Origin: Betaproteobacteria bacterium
GTDB lineage: Bacteria; Pseudomonadota; Gammaproteobacteria; Burkholderiales; Rhodocyclaceae
Assembly: GCA_020047725.1 (NCBI GenBank)
Contig: JAIFNM010000068.1
Coordinates: forward strand, 1 to 7,261
Length of the DNA: 7,261 nt
Direction of reading: 5' to 3'
Shown one piece after another: positions 1 through 6,713 of this stretch. A model generated the notes under the pieces. It was not told where the DNA came from. It saw only the letters and a program-made list of their open reading frames with translations, and did no database searches. The translations under genes were made by a program, and so were the position numbers. Every line of letters begins with the position of its first letter. Position 1 is the first letter of the stretch.

Positions 1-740
1 CGCGCGCAGGCGATGGGCGGTGAATCGCGAGTCGGGTCGATCCAGAATTTGGCTGTTGCATTGATGTTCAAATCAACCAGCCTCACGAAGCTCTTCAGAT
101 ACGCGGCGACAAAATCAACTTCATTGGAGGTGAACGAGGCTGGTTGTGCGCATCCGAGTAAGACTGCCGAGAAATATACGTCTTGCAGGCGACAAGTCAC
201 GCCTTCCGGCTGATTGTCGGCGATTTTCAATCGAAGCGCCGTATCATAAGCCTGATGCAATTGCCGCCATATGCCGACGCCTGCCGGTGATGTCGCCAGA
301 TCGCTGATCAACAAATGTTGAGCAAGCGCGTCCAAGCTTCTCCAGAGGGTTATGTCCTGTGTCTGGCGCGCGTCCAGCATCATCTGATCACTGTTTGTAT
401 TCAGCGTGGCGAGCAAGTCTTCCGCCAACACCTGTAGCAAATCCTGCATGCTGCGTACGAGCTGCCGGATCTTTCGCGGAAGAGGTAGAAGGACGTCGGT
501 CAACGAGGGCGTCAGGGTTGCAATGACCGAGATGCTGCGCGAATATAGCTGCTCCAATGCGAGAGCGTGTTGTAGGGGCCCGGGTTGGTTCGACCGCAAG
601 GAGGCCAGATGCTTGTGCAGCGGCGGCAGCGAGTCAGCTGCGTTAACCGGTGGAGGTGCGTCCAGCCAGGTGAAAATGGCCCCTATCGCCTCCTGCGAGG
701 ACGCGAAGGCTGCAGCTGGATCTGAGAGCGAATCGGTCAT
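1..740 (-). CDS. Unrecognised helical protein, N-terminal part (runs off left edge)
   Basis: An uninterrupted minus-strand frame runs from an ATG at 740 to the window edge, giving 246 complete codons and no stop, so the C-terminus lies outside. An in-frame TAA seven codons upstream, with no ATG, GTG or TTG between, makes this ATG the first possible start. No clear Shine-Dalgarno is visible. The protein begins MTDSLSDPAAAFASS and is rich in Leu, Ala and Gln, as expected of a largely alpha-helical cytoplasmic protein. It has no signal peptide or membrane segment. Residues about 187-200 (DVYFSAVLLGCAQP) and 232-242 (FWIDPTRDSPP) faintly recall the region preceding a PilZ (cyclic-di-GMP binding) domain in some betaproteobacterial proteins. 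That is weak memory, not a demonstrated domain. It is divergent from rpsP. The frame is certainly coding in style; the function is unknown to me. Confidence 0.72.
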   Translation of the reverse strand, partial: MTDSLSDPAAAFASSQEAIGAIFTWLDAPPPVNAADSLPPLHKHLASLRSNQPGPLQHALALEQLYSRSISVIATLTPSLTDVLLPLPRKIRQLVRSMQDLLQVLAEDLLATLNTNSDQMMLDARQTQDITLWRSLDALAQHLLISDLATSPAGVGIWRQLHQAYDTALRLKIADNQPEGVTCRLQDVYFSAVLLGCAQPASFTSNEVDFVAAYLKSFVRLVDLNINATAKFWIDPTRDSPPIACA

Positions 741-959
741 GGCACTGGGCGTGGTTTGTTACGACATAAGCGAACGGAGTATAGCCTGTGGCGCGCCTGA
801 GTTGGTGAGACTTGGTGAAAGCCGATGCCAATGCGCGTTATCGGCCATGGCTTATTAGTTGGATAAAGATCACTGTTCCGTCGTTGTTTAAATATCAGCT
901 TGATTTTTCGCGCTTTCTTGTTATAATTTCGCCCTTTTTCTGAATTCGGAATAGATCCC
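741..959. other. Divergent intergenic region between the partial gene and rpsP
   Basis: This 219-base stretch separates the minus-strand partial gene from rpsP. The right third (about 885-935) is AT-rich and carries the rpsP promoter. On the left, the minus strand has a TATACT hexamer (plus-strand 778-783), about 38 bases before the partial gene's ATG. It could be a -10 element, but nothing resembling TTGACA sits 16-18 bases upstream of it. No small gene, riboswitch fold or tRNA is apparent. Confidence 0.6.
900..927 (+). promoter_or_regulatory. Sigma70-type promoter of the rpsP operon
   Basis: A TTGATT hexamer at 900-905 is followed, after a 16-base spacer, by a perfect TATAAT at 922-927. 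Transcription would start near 934 and leave a leader of about 25 bases before the rpsP ATG. An AT-rich run (TTTAAATAT, about 887-895) lies just upstream and could act as an UP-like element, as is usual for strongly expressed ribosomal protein operons. The hexamers and spacing are seen directly; activity is inferred. Confidence 0.75.
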
Positions 960-1211
960 ATGGTAGTTATTCGTCTCGCCCGCGGTGGCGCGAAAAAGCG
1001 TCCTTTCTACAATATGGTGGTGGCTGATTCCCGCTCCCGCCGTGATGGCAGTTTCATTGAGCGGATTGGTTTCTATAATCCGATCGCTACTGAAAAAGAA
1101 GAAGGCCTGCGCATTGCCGTTGATCGCCTGACCTACTGGCAACAGCAGGGTGCCCAGGTGTCTCCGACCGTGGCCCGTCTGGTCAAGCAGTCCGCCAAGG
1201 TTGCAGCCTAA
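960..1211 (+). CDS. rpsP: 30S ribosomal protein bS16
   Basis: The 83-residue product is a full-length bS16, a small-subunit protein that binds 16S rRNA in the 5' and central domain region and is needed for 30S assembly. The family-typical opening MVVIRLARGGAKKRPFY is followed by the conserved VADSRSRRDGSFIERIGFYNP block (about residues 21-41) and the usual DRLTYWQQQGAQ and SPTVARL segments. The start is the ATG about 26 bases downstream of the predicted transcription start. Its Shine-Dalgarno is modest: GGA at 948-950, followed by an A-rich stretch. It is the first gene of the rpsP-rimM-trmD-rplS operon, and only 17 bases separate its TAA from the rimM start. Confidence 0.98.
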   Translation: MVVIRLARGGAKKRPFYNMVVADSRSRRDGSFIERIGFYNPIATEKEEGLRIAVDRLTYWQQQGAQVSPTVARLVKQSAKVAA

Positions 1212-1228
1212 CGGCTGTTTGAAGTTCT

Positions 1229-1771
1229 TTGCCTGAATCTGCTGGACTGGCACCGCCTGCCGATATTGTTGTTCTCGGCAAGATCGTAGCCCCCTATGGC
1301 TTGCGTGGCGCGGTGAAAGTACATCCCTTTGCCGACGATCCGCTGGTCTGGGCCAAGCTGCCGTACTGGTGGGTTGGACAAGAGGGGCTGGCGCCCGAGC
1401 TTTGGCGTCCGACGCGAGTCATCAAGTGCAAGGCGCATGGTGATGTGCTCATTGCTGAGCTCGAATGTCTGCCTGATCGCAATGCGTCCGAAGCGGCGCA
1501 CGGTGTTCTGGTTGGTGTGCCGCGAGCAGTGTTGCCAGCGGCGGCCAAGGATGAGTATTACTGGGGCGATCTGATCGGACTGGACGTGGTTAATACCCGC
1601 GATCAGTCCTTGGGGAGTGTGCTCGGTTTGATTGAAACCTCGGCTAACGATGTATTGCGGGTTGGCTACGGTGAAAACAAGGAACGCTTGTTGCCTTTTG
1701 TGGCGGCCGTCGTTCTGGATGTGGATTTGACTGCGCGATGTATTCGCGTTGATTGGGAAATGGATTGGTGA
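1229..1771 (+). CDS. rimM: Ribosome maturation factor RimM (TTG start)
   Basis: RimM binds the 30S subunit and assists late 16S rRNA processing and assembly of the head, around S19. The 180-residue product has the N-terminal RimM beta-barrel (about residues 12-100, with VLGKIVAPYGLRGAVKVHPF) and a C-terminal PRC-barrel (about 105-178, with DEYYWGDLIGL near 108-118 and RLLPF near 153-157). Length is normal for the family. The start must be unusual. A TGA lies in frame three codons before the TTG at 1229, and no ATG or GTG occurs before the conserved core, so TTG is the best start. No convincing Shine-Dalgarno precedes it. The stop overlaps the trmD GTG start (GTGA). A TTG start with a poor binding site would fit the family's low expression relative to its ribosomal protein neighbours. 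Confidence 0.95.
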   Translation: MPESAGLAPPADIVVLGKIVAPYGLRGAVKVHPFADDPLVWAKLPYWWVGQEGLAPELWRPTRVIKCKAHGDVLIAELECLPDRNASEAAHGVLVGVPRAVLPAAAKDEYYWGDLIGLDVVNTRDQSLGSVLGLIETSANDVLRVGYGENKERLLPFVAAVVLDVDLTARCIRVDWEMDW

Positions 1772-2610
1772 ATCCGGAAGAACGGGAATCCAAGTCGGTT
1801 AGTCGGTTTGTTGCCGATGCAGTGACCCTGTTTCCTGAGATGTTTGTGGCGCTGACGGAGTCAGGAGTGACCCGGCGGGCGCTTGAAGAAGGGCGCTGGA
1901 GTCTGGATTTCTGGAATCCGCGCGATTTTACCGAGGACAATCATCGCACTGTCGATGATCGGCCTTATGGTGGTGGTCCGGGGATGGTGATGATGCCTGA
2001 GCCTCTGGAAGCCGCGATTACAGCGGCCAAGGCAAGGCAGGCGGTGATAGGTCAGGCGGCGAGCCGCGTGGTCTATCTCTCGCCACAAGGTGCGCCGCTG
2101 ACGCATCAGCGGGTGATGCAGTTTGTGCAGCAGGTTGGAGCAGAAGGTTTGATTCTGCTCTGTGGCAGGTACGAAGGAATTGACGAACGTTTGATCGAGC
2201 GTTGCGTCGATGAGGAAATTTCGATCGGGGATTTCGTGCTTTCAGGTGGTGAAATCCCGGCAATGGCTTTGCTGGATGCTGTTGTCAGGCAGTTGCCGGG
2301 CGTGCTGAACGACTCCGCGTCAGCAAAAGAGGATTCGTTTGTAGCGGGCTTGCTGGATTGCCCGCACTATACGCGGCCGGAGGTTTACGAAGGTCAGCGG
2401 GTGCCGGACGTGTTGTTGTCCGGACACCACGAAAAGATTCGTCGATGGCGTCTGAAACAGGCGCTGGGGCGGACGAGGCAGCGACGTCCTGAGTTATTGG
2501 CAGGACGTTTGATGTCGAAAGAGGAAACGCAACTCCTGGTGCAGTTACAGGAGCAATGCGATCAGGAAACTATAAAGGAGTTTAAAAATGAATCTGATAG
2601 AGATACTTGA
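1768..2610 (+). CDS. trmD: tRNA (guanine-N1)-methyltransferase TrmD
   Basis: TrmD uses S-adenosylmethionine to form m1G at position 37 of tRNAs reading CCN, CUN and CGG codons, preventing +1 frameshifting. It acts as a homodimer with a deep trefoil-knot SAM site. The sequence shows DAVTLFPEMF near the N-terminus, RPYGGGPGMVMMPEPL, YLSPQGAPLTHQR, the knot segment LLCGRYEGIDERLIER with SIGDFVLSGGE, the EDSF loop carrying the catalytic acid, LLDCPHYTRPE and the IRRWRLKQALGRT helix. I chose the GTG at 1768, which overlaps the rimM stop as GTGA and gives 280 residues. A TTG at 1753 would add five more. Both are longer than the usual 240-260, because of about 13 extra N-terminal residues before the conserved core and a C-terminal tail. 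The last 23 bases overlap rplS. Confidence 0.96.
   Translation: MNPEERESKSVSRFVADAVTLFPEMFVALTESGVTRRALEEGRWSLDFWNPRDFTEDNHRTVDDRPYGGGPGMVMMPEPLEAAITAAKARQAVIGQAASRVVYLSPQGAPLTHQRVMQFVQQVGAEGLILLCGRYEGIDERLIERCVDEEISIGDFVLSGGEIPAMALLDAVVRQLPGVLNDSASAKEDSFVAGLLDCPHYTRPEVYEGQRVPDVLLSGHHEKIRRWRLKQALGRTRQRRPELLAGRLMSKEETQLLVQLQEQCDQETIKEFKNESDRDT
2575..2580 (+). promoter_or_regulatory. Strong Shine-Dalgarno of rplS inside trmD
   Basis: AAGGAG lies seven bases before the rplS ATG, within the trmD coding sequence. It is the best ribosome binding site in the plus-strand operon. It fixes the rplS start and implies that TrmD-translating ribosomes pass directly over it. Confidence 0.85.
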
Positions 2611-2956
2611 GCAAGAAGAAATCGCCCGTCTGGGCAAATCCATCCCTTCATTTGCTCCGGGCGACACCGTTGTCGTTCAGGTCAAGGTCAAGGAAGGTGT
2701 CCGCGAGCGTCTGCAGGCTTACGAAGGCGTGGTTATCGCCAAGCGTAACCGTGGCCTCAATTCCAGCTTTATCGTCCGCAAAATTTCGTCCGGTGAAGGC
2801 GTGGAGCGTACGTTCCAGACCTATTCGCCGCTGGTTGCCGCGATTGAAGTCAAGCGTCGTGGCGACGTGCGTCGTGCCAAGCTGTATTACCTCCGCGAGC
2901 GTTCGGGCAAGTCCGCACGTATCAAGGAAAAGCTGACGCGCAAGCAAAAAGACTGA
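2588..2956 (+). CDS. rplS: 50S ribosomal protein bL19
   Basis: The 122-residue product is a complete bL19, a large-subunit protein located at the 30S-50S interface. Recognisable blocks run in the usual order: the N-terminal helix MNLIEILEQEEIAR, the core FAPGDTVVVQVKVKEG, RLQAYEGVVIAKRNRG, the SSFIVRKIS and GVERTFQTYSP strands, and the basic C-terminal section VKRRGDVRRAKLYYLRER with SGKSARIKEKL. The ATG at 2588 is preceded by a strong AAGGAG. It starts within trmD, overlapping it by 23 bases in another frame, and is the last gene of the operon. A strong hairpin terminator follows 24 bases after its TGA. Confidence 0.98.
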   Translation: MNLIEILEQEEIARLGKSIPSFAPGDTVVVQVKVKEGVRERLQAYEGVVIAKRNRGLNSSFIVRKISSGEGVERTFQTYSPLVAAIEVKRRGDVRRAKLYYLRERSGKSARIKEKLTRKQKD

Positions 2957-2980
2957 TCCGTAGATCCGTCGATGCAAGAA

Positions 2981-3019
2981 AACGGGGCAGAGTCGAAAGA
3001 CTCTGCCCCGTTGCTTTTT
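2981..3019. terminator. Two-sided Rho-independent terminator between rplS and folE2
   Basis: A perfect 14-bp inverted repeat (2981-2994 with 2999-3012, core CGGGGCAGAGTC) closes on a GAAA tetraloop (2995-2998). On the plus strand it is followed by TTGCTTTTT (T run 3015-3019). On the minus strand the other side gives CCCCGTTTTCTT. It therefore fits as the terminator of rplS and also of folE2, whose stop codon lies 14 bases beyond the T run. The stem and both T-rich tails are seen directly; use in both directions is inferred. Confidence 0.92.
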
Positions 3020-3032
3020 GGAGGCGTCGGAT

Positions 3033-3851
3033 TCAGACGGGCTTGCGATTGGTGTTCTCGATCAGGGCGTAGGCCGAGTGGTTGTGAATCGATTCGAAAT
3101 TCTCGGATTCGACGACATACGAATGGATGCGCGGCTCGGCACTAAGACGTGCGGCAACATCGCGCACCATGTCTTCAACGAATTTCGGGTTGTCGTAGGC
3201 GCGTTCGGTGACGTATTTTTCATCCGGTCGCTTGAGCAGGCCGTAAAGCTCGCAAGATGCCTCCGATTCAACCAGTTCGACAATCTCCTCGATCCATACG
3301 AGCTTCTTGATCCTGGCCGCTACAGTGACGTGCGAGCGCTGATTGTGCGCACCCCGTTCGGAGATTTTCTTTGAACATGGGCACAGGCTGGTTACCGGCA
3401 CGACGACCTTGACTGTCGAGGCGATTTCGCCGTGACAGATCTCACCAGTTAACGTGATATCGTAGTCCATCACGCTCTGCACGCCTGAAATCGGCGCCGC
3501 CTTGTTAATGAAATACGGGAAATTCATTTCAATGTGGCCAGTCTGCGCTTCCAGCTTTTCGACCATCTCGCGCAGCATGATCGGGAAGTTCTCGACCGAT
3601 ATTTCGCGTTCGTGGCTGTTGAGGATTTCCACGAATCGCGACATGTGCGTACCCTTGAAATTATGCGGCAGGCTGACGTACATGTTGAAAACGGCGATGG
3701 TGTGTTGCACGCCACCTGAGCGGTCGAGAACTCTGACGGGATGACGGATTGACTTGATGCCGACCCGGTTGATGGCGATTCGCCTTGTGTCAGCCAGATT
3801 CTGGACATCGACCATCGTGGCGGGAGATTTTGGGGCGTGTGGTGCGTTCAT
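3033..3851 (-). CDS. folE2: GTP cyclohydrolase FolE2 (type IB)
   Basis: FolE2 converts GTP to 7,8-dihydroneopterin triphosphate, the first step of folate and other pterin-derived pathways (also queuosine precursors), in the cytoplasm. Unlike FolE it belongs to the COG1469/YciA-type family and works with metals other than zinc. The 272-residue product carries the family signature VPVTSLCPCSKKIS (about 151-164, with the conserved Cys157 metal ligand), followed by RGAHNQRS. It also has FKGTHMSRFVEIL near 65-77 and the late EDMVRDVAARL and IHNHSAYA segments. The start is the ATG at 3851, preceded by AGGA at spacing six. The frame stays open upstream to 4049, but that stretch lies antisense-free within dxs and shows no family similarity. 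It lies 34 bases after dxs and is the last gene of the minus operon. Confidence 0.96.
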   Translation of the reverse strand: MNAPHAPKSPATMVDVQNLADTRRIAINRVGIKSIRHPVRVLDRSGGVQHTIAVFNMYVSLPHNFKGTHMSRFVEILNSHEREISVENFPIMLREMVEKLEAQTGHIEMNFPYFINKAAPISGVQSVMDYDITLTGEICHGEIASTVKVVVPVTSLCPCSKKISERGAHNQRSHVTVAARIKKLVWIEEIVELVESEASCELYGLLKRPDEKYVTERAYDNPKFVEDMVRDVAARLSAEPRIHSYVVESENFESIHNHSAYALIENTNRKPV

Positions 3852-3885
3852 TGCGATTCCTGAATGTTGTTCTGTACCGTCCGGA

Positions 3886-5757
3886 TTATTGGTCCGAAAG
3901 TGGTGTATTGCCTTGATGAGCGTATACCGTTCGGATGATGCCGTCCTTGTCCAGACCGACTTCCGACAGAAGGAGTGCCTGATCGCCGTGATCGATGAAA
4001 CGGTCGGGAAGGCCCATGCGCACGAATTGCACCGGGCTGTCCATTTCATCCAGAACTCGCGCTACTTCCGAGCCTGCTCCACCGATCAGCGCATTCTCTT
4101 CGATGCTGATCAGCAGGGAATGTTCCCGCGCCAAGCTAATAATCAACTCGCGGTCGATGGGTTTGACAAAACGCATGTTGGCAACGGTGGCGTCGAGTTC
4201 GCCGGCAGCGTCTAGCGCCGGTGTGAGCATGCTGCCAAAGGCAAGTAGTGCAACGCCATTGCCGCGTCGGCGGATTTCACCTTTGCCCAGAGGAAGATCA
4301 GTCAGCGCCTTCTCCGTAGTCACGCCCGGTCCGGAGCCACGTGGATAGCGAACGGCACTCGGGCCGTCGATGCGATACGCGGTGGTCAGCATCTTCCGGC
4401 ATTCTTCTTCGTCGGCCGGGGTCATAACCACCATATTCGGAATGCAGGTCAGATAGGACAAGTCGAAAGTGCCATGATGCGTCGGGCCATCGGCACCGAC
4501 CAGTCCACCACGGTCGAGCGCGAAAACCACGGGGAGATTCTGCAGGGCGACGTCATGCAGCAACTGGTCATAGCCACGCTGCAGGAAGGTCGAGTAGATC
4601 GCCAGCACCGGACGCATTCCCTCGCAGGCGAGTCCGGCGGAAAAAGTGACAGCGTGCTGTTCGGCGATGCCGACATCGAAATAGCGTTCGGGGTAAAGCT
4701 CGGCAAAGCGCACCATGCCTGAGCCTTCGCCCATGGCCGGAGTGATGGCGACCAGTTTGGGGTCGGCAGCAGCCATGTCGCACAGCCAGTCACCAAATAT
4801 TTGCGTGTAGGTGGGCTTTCCACTGCCCTTGCCGCCTTCGATGCCGACGTCCGGCTTGAATTTCGATACGCCGTGATAAAGGATCGGGTCGGCTTCAGCC
4901 AGTTTGTAGCCTTGCCCTTTGCGTGTAATTACGTGCAGGAACTGGGGGCCCTTGAGTTTTTGCAGATTCTGCAGGGTGGGGACCAGTGAATCGAGGTCGT
5001 GGCCATCGATCGGGCCGATATAGTTGAAGCCTAGTTCTTCGAAGAGCGTTCCCGGTGTAAGAAATCCTTTGACGTGTTCCTCTACACGGTTTGCGAATTC
5101 AAGCAGCGATGGCGAGACGCCCAGGACTTTTTCTCCGGCCTTGCGGGCGGCGTTGAAGGTGCTGCCGGAAAGTATGCGCGCCAGATACTTGTTGAGTGCA
5201 CCGACCGGCTGGGAGATTGACATGTCGTTGTCGTTGAGGATGACGAGCATGTCGGCGTCAGCAACACCTGCGTTGTTCATGGCTTCGAAGGACTGGCCCG
5301 CAGACATGGCGCCGTCGCCGATGATGGCCACAGTCTTGCGCGTTTCGCCCTTGATCTTGGCAGCCAGCGCCATGCCCAGTGCGGCAGAGATTGAAGTCGA
5401 CGAGTGACCGACGCCGAAGGTGTCGTATTCGCTTTCGCTACGCTTCGGGAAGCCGGAAACGCCACCATGCGTGCGCAGTCGGGCCATGCCTGCACGGCGC
5501 CCGGTGAGTACCTTGTGGGCGTACGTCTGATGGCCGACATCCCAGACCAGCCGATCATCCGGTGTGTTGAATACGTAGTGCAGAGCGACCGTAAGCTCGA
5601 CCGTACCAAGGTTCGACGAGAGGTGTCCTCCGGTCCTGGAAACGGACTCGACTAGGAAGTTGCGCAATTCTTCGGCAAGCTGCGGCAACTGTTTCCGCTC
5701 CAGTTCGCGCAGTTGAGCCGGATTGCTGATGGTGTCGAGTAAAGGATAGGAAGTCAT
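3886..5757 (-). CDS. dxs: 1-deoxy-D-xylulose-5-phosphate synthase
   Basis: Dxs condenses pyruvate and glyceraldehyde-3-phosphate, using thiamine diphosphate and Mg2+, into DXP. This is the first and flux-setting step of the MEP isoprenoid pathway, and DXP also feeds thiamine and pyridoxal synthesis. The 623-residue length is typical. Visible landmarks are SRTGGHLSSNLG (His45, about 40-51), DVGHQTYAHK (73-82), the thiamine diphosphate motif GDGAMSAG with the distal NDN (148-177), the catalytic Glu of DVGIAEQHAV (Glu366) and DRGGLVGADGPTHHG (415-429). The C-terminal transketolase domain follows, with VRYPRGSGPG. The start is fixed by the conserved opening MTSYPLLDTI, although no good Shine-Dalgarno is present. 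It lies 62 bases after ispA and 34 before folE2. Confidence 0.98.
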   Translation of the reverse strand: MTSYPLLDTISNPAQLRELERKQLPQLAEELRNFLVESVSRTGGHLSSNLGTVELTVALHYVFNTPDDRLVWDVGHQTYAHKVLTGRRAGMARLRTHGGVSGFPKRSESEYDTFGVGHSSTSISAALGMALAAKIKGETRKTVAIIGDGAMSAGQSFEAMNNAGVADADMLVILNDNDMSISQPVGALNKYLARILSGSTFNAARKAGEKVLGVSPSLLEFANRVEEHVKGFLTPGTLFEELGFNYIGPIDGHDLDSLVPTLQNLQKLKGPQFLHVITRKGQGYKLAEADPILYHGVSKFKPDVGIEGGKGSGKPTYTQIFGDWLCDMAAADPKLVAITPAMGEGSGMVRFAELYPERYFDVGIAEQHAVTFSAGLACEGMRPVLAIYSTFLQRGYDQLLHDVALQNLPVVFALDRGGLVGADGPTHHGTFDLSYLTCIPNMVVMTPADEEECRKMLTTAYRIDGPSAVRYPRGSGPGVTTEKALTDLPLGKGEIRRRGNGVALLAFGSMLTPALDAAGELDATVANMRFVKPIDRELIISLAREHSLLISIEENALIGGAGSEVARVLDEMDSPVQFVRMGLPDRFIDHGDQALLLSEVGLDKDGIIRTVYAHQGNTPLSDQ

Positions 5758-5819
5758 TGGTATATTGGGTCCGGCAGGGTCCGTAATACATGTCCGTAAA
5801 ACACGGCCATGAACATCGG

Positions 5820-6713
5820 CTAAAACTTGCGGTGGGTAATGAAATCGGTCAGTTCAATCAAACGCTGACCACGTGCCCCGAAAAGGGCGAGTGAGGTCAG
5901 TGCTTGTTCCCTGAGATCGTCGGCAAATTCGCGGGCGCGTTCTAGACCCATCAGGCTGACATAGGTCGGCTTCTCTGCCGCAGCATCCTTGCCTGCCGTT
6001 TTTCCAAGCGTGGCTGTGCTTGCCGTGCAGTCAAGGATGTCATCAACGACCTGGAAAAGCAAACCCGCGCGCTTGGAAAAGCGGTCCAGCGCGGTGAAGG
6101 CCTCATCGGTCAGTGGTTCACCGCACAGCGCGCCGAGCATGACTGCCGCGCGAATTAGTGCCCCCGTCTTGAGCGCGTGCATCAGTTCAAGTTCGGGTTG
6201 ATTCAGCGAGTGTCCGACCGCCGCGAGGTCGATGGCCTGTCCGCCCGCCATTCCACAGGAACCACTGGCATGAGCCAGAAGACGCAACATTTCGAGTTGA
6301 TGTTCGGGGCGGCCAAGATCCTCACGAGCAAGCAGCTCGAAGGCAAAGGATTGCAGGCTGTCACCGACCAGCAGGGCCGTGGGCTCGTCGTATTCGACAT
6401 GGCAGGTCGGGCGGCCACGACGCAGGACGTCGTCGTCCATGCACGGAAGGTCGTCATGCACCAAGGAATAGGCGTGTATCAGCTCTACGGCGCATGATAC
6501 GATCTCCAGGCGTTCCGGTGGGCTGTATGTCAATTCACCCGCAGCAAAGGCAAGCAAGGGGCGAACACGCTTGCCGCCGCTCAGGCTGGCATAGCGCATG
6601 GCCTGATGCAGGCGGGTGGGGATCGCTTCGTCGAGCGGCAGCAGGCGCGACAGCGTGGTCTCGATCCGCGTTTGAACGGCGCGCATCCAGTCGGGAAAGG
6701 GCAGGGCACTCAC
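5820..6713 (-). CDS. ispA: Farnesyl diphosphate synthase (polyprenyl synthetase)
   Basis: IspA adds IPP to DMAPP and then to geranyl diphosphate, making farnesyl diphosphate, the precursor of undecaprenyl phosphate, quinone tails and related lipids. The 297-residue product has the GGKRVRP substrate-binding loop (about 46-52), the first Asp-rich motif HDDLPCMD (86-93) followed by DDVLRRGRPTCH, GGQAIDL (157-163), KTGALIRAA, the second Asp-rich motif DDILD (224-228) and GKTAGKDAAAEKPTYV (237-252). The DDx4D spacing is that of bacterial short-chain synthases. The GTG at 6713 overlaps the xseB stop as GTGA, suggesting translational coupling. The gene ends with TAG. It sits between xseB and dxs, a widespread bacterial arrangement. 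Confidence 0.97.
   Translation of the reverse strand: MSALPFPDWMRAVQTRIETTLSRLLPLDEAIPTRLHQAMRYASLSGGKRVRPLLAFAAGELTYSPPERLEIVSCAVELIHAYSLVHDDLPCMDDDVLRRGRPTCHVEYDEPTALLVGDSLQSFAFELLAREDLGRPEHQLEMLRLLAHASGSCGMAGGQAIDLAAVGHSLNQPELELMHALKTGALIRAAVMLGALCGEPLTDEAFTALDRFSKRAGLLFQVVDDILDCTASTATLGKTAGKDAAAEKPTYVSLMGLERAREFADDLREQALTSLALFGARGQRLIELTDFITHRKF

Noticed and set aside
406..858. A 150-codon plus-strand open frame antisense to the partial gene
   Set aside because: It lies opposite a better coding frame, has a cysteine- and serine-rich composition with no recognisable motif, and has no promoter or ribosome binding site of note.
3852..4049. Upstream extension of the folE2 frame by 66 codons
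   Set aside because: It overlaps the 3' end of dxs, shows no FolE2 similarity, and would give a protein far longer than the family. The ATG at 3851 has a good AGGA site and the expected length.
3754..4215. A 153-codon plus-strand open frame across the folE2-dxs junction
   Set aside because: It is antisense to two confidently identified genes and resembles no known family; it reflects codon bias of the opposite strand.
5758..5819. Thiamine diphosphate riboswitch upstream of dxs
   Set aside because: The gap is only 62 bases and lacks the conserved THI-box core, so no such riboswitch fits.
6420..6450. Loss of the fourth Asp in the IspA stretch (MDDDV instead of the E. coli-like MDDDD)
   Set aside because: The catalytic DDx4D aspartates are intact, and the MDDDVLRRG form is, as far as I recall, common in betaproteobacteria, so it is lineage variation and not a defect.
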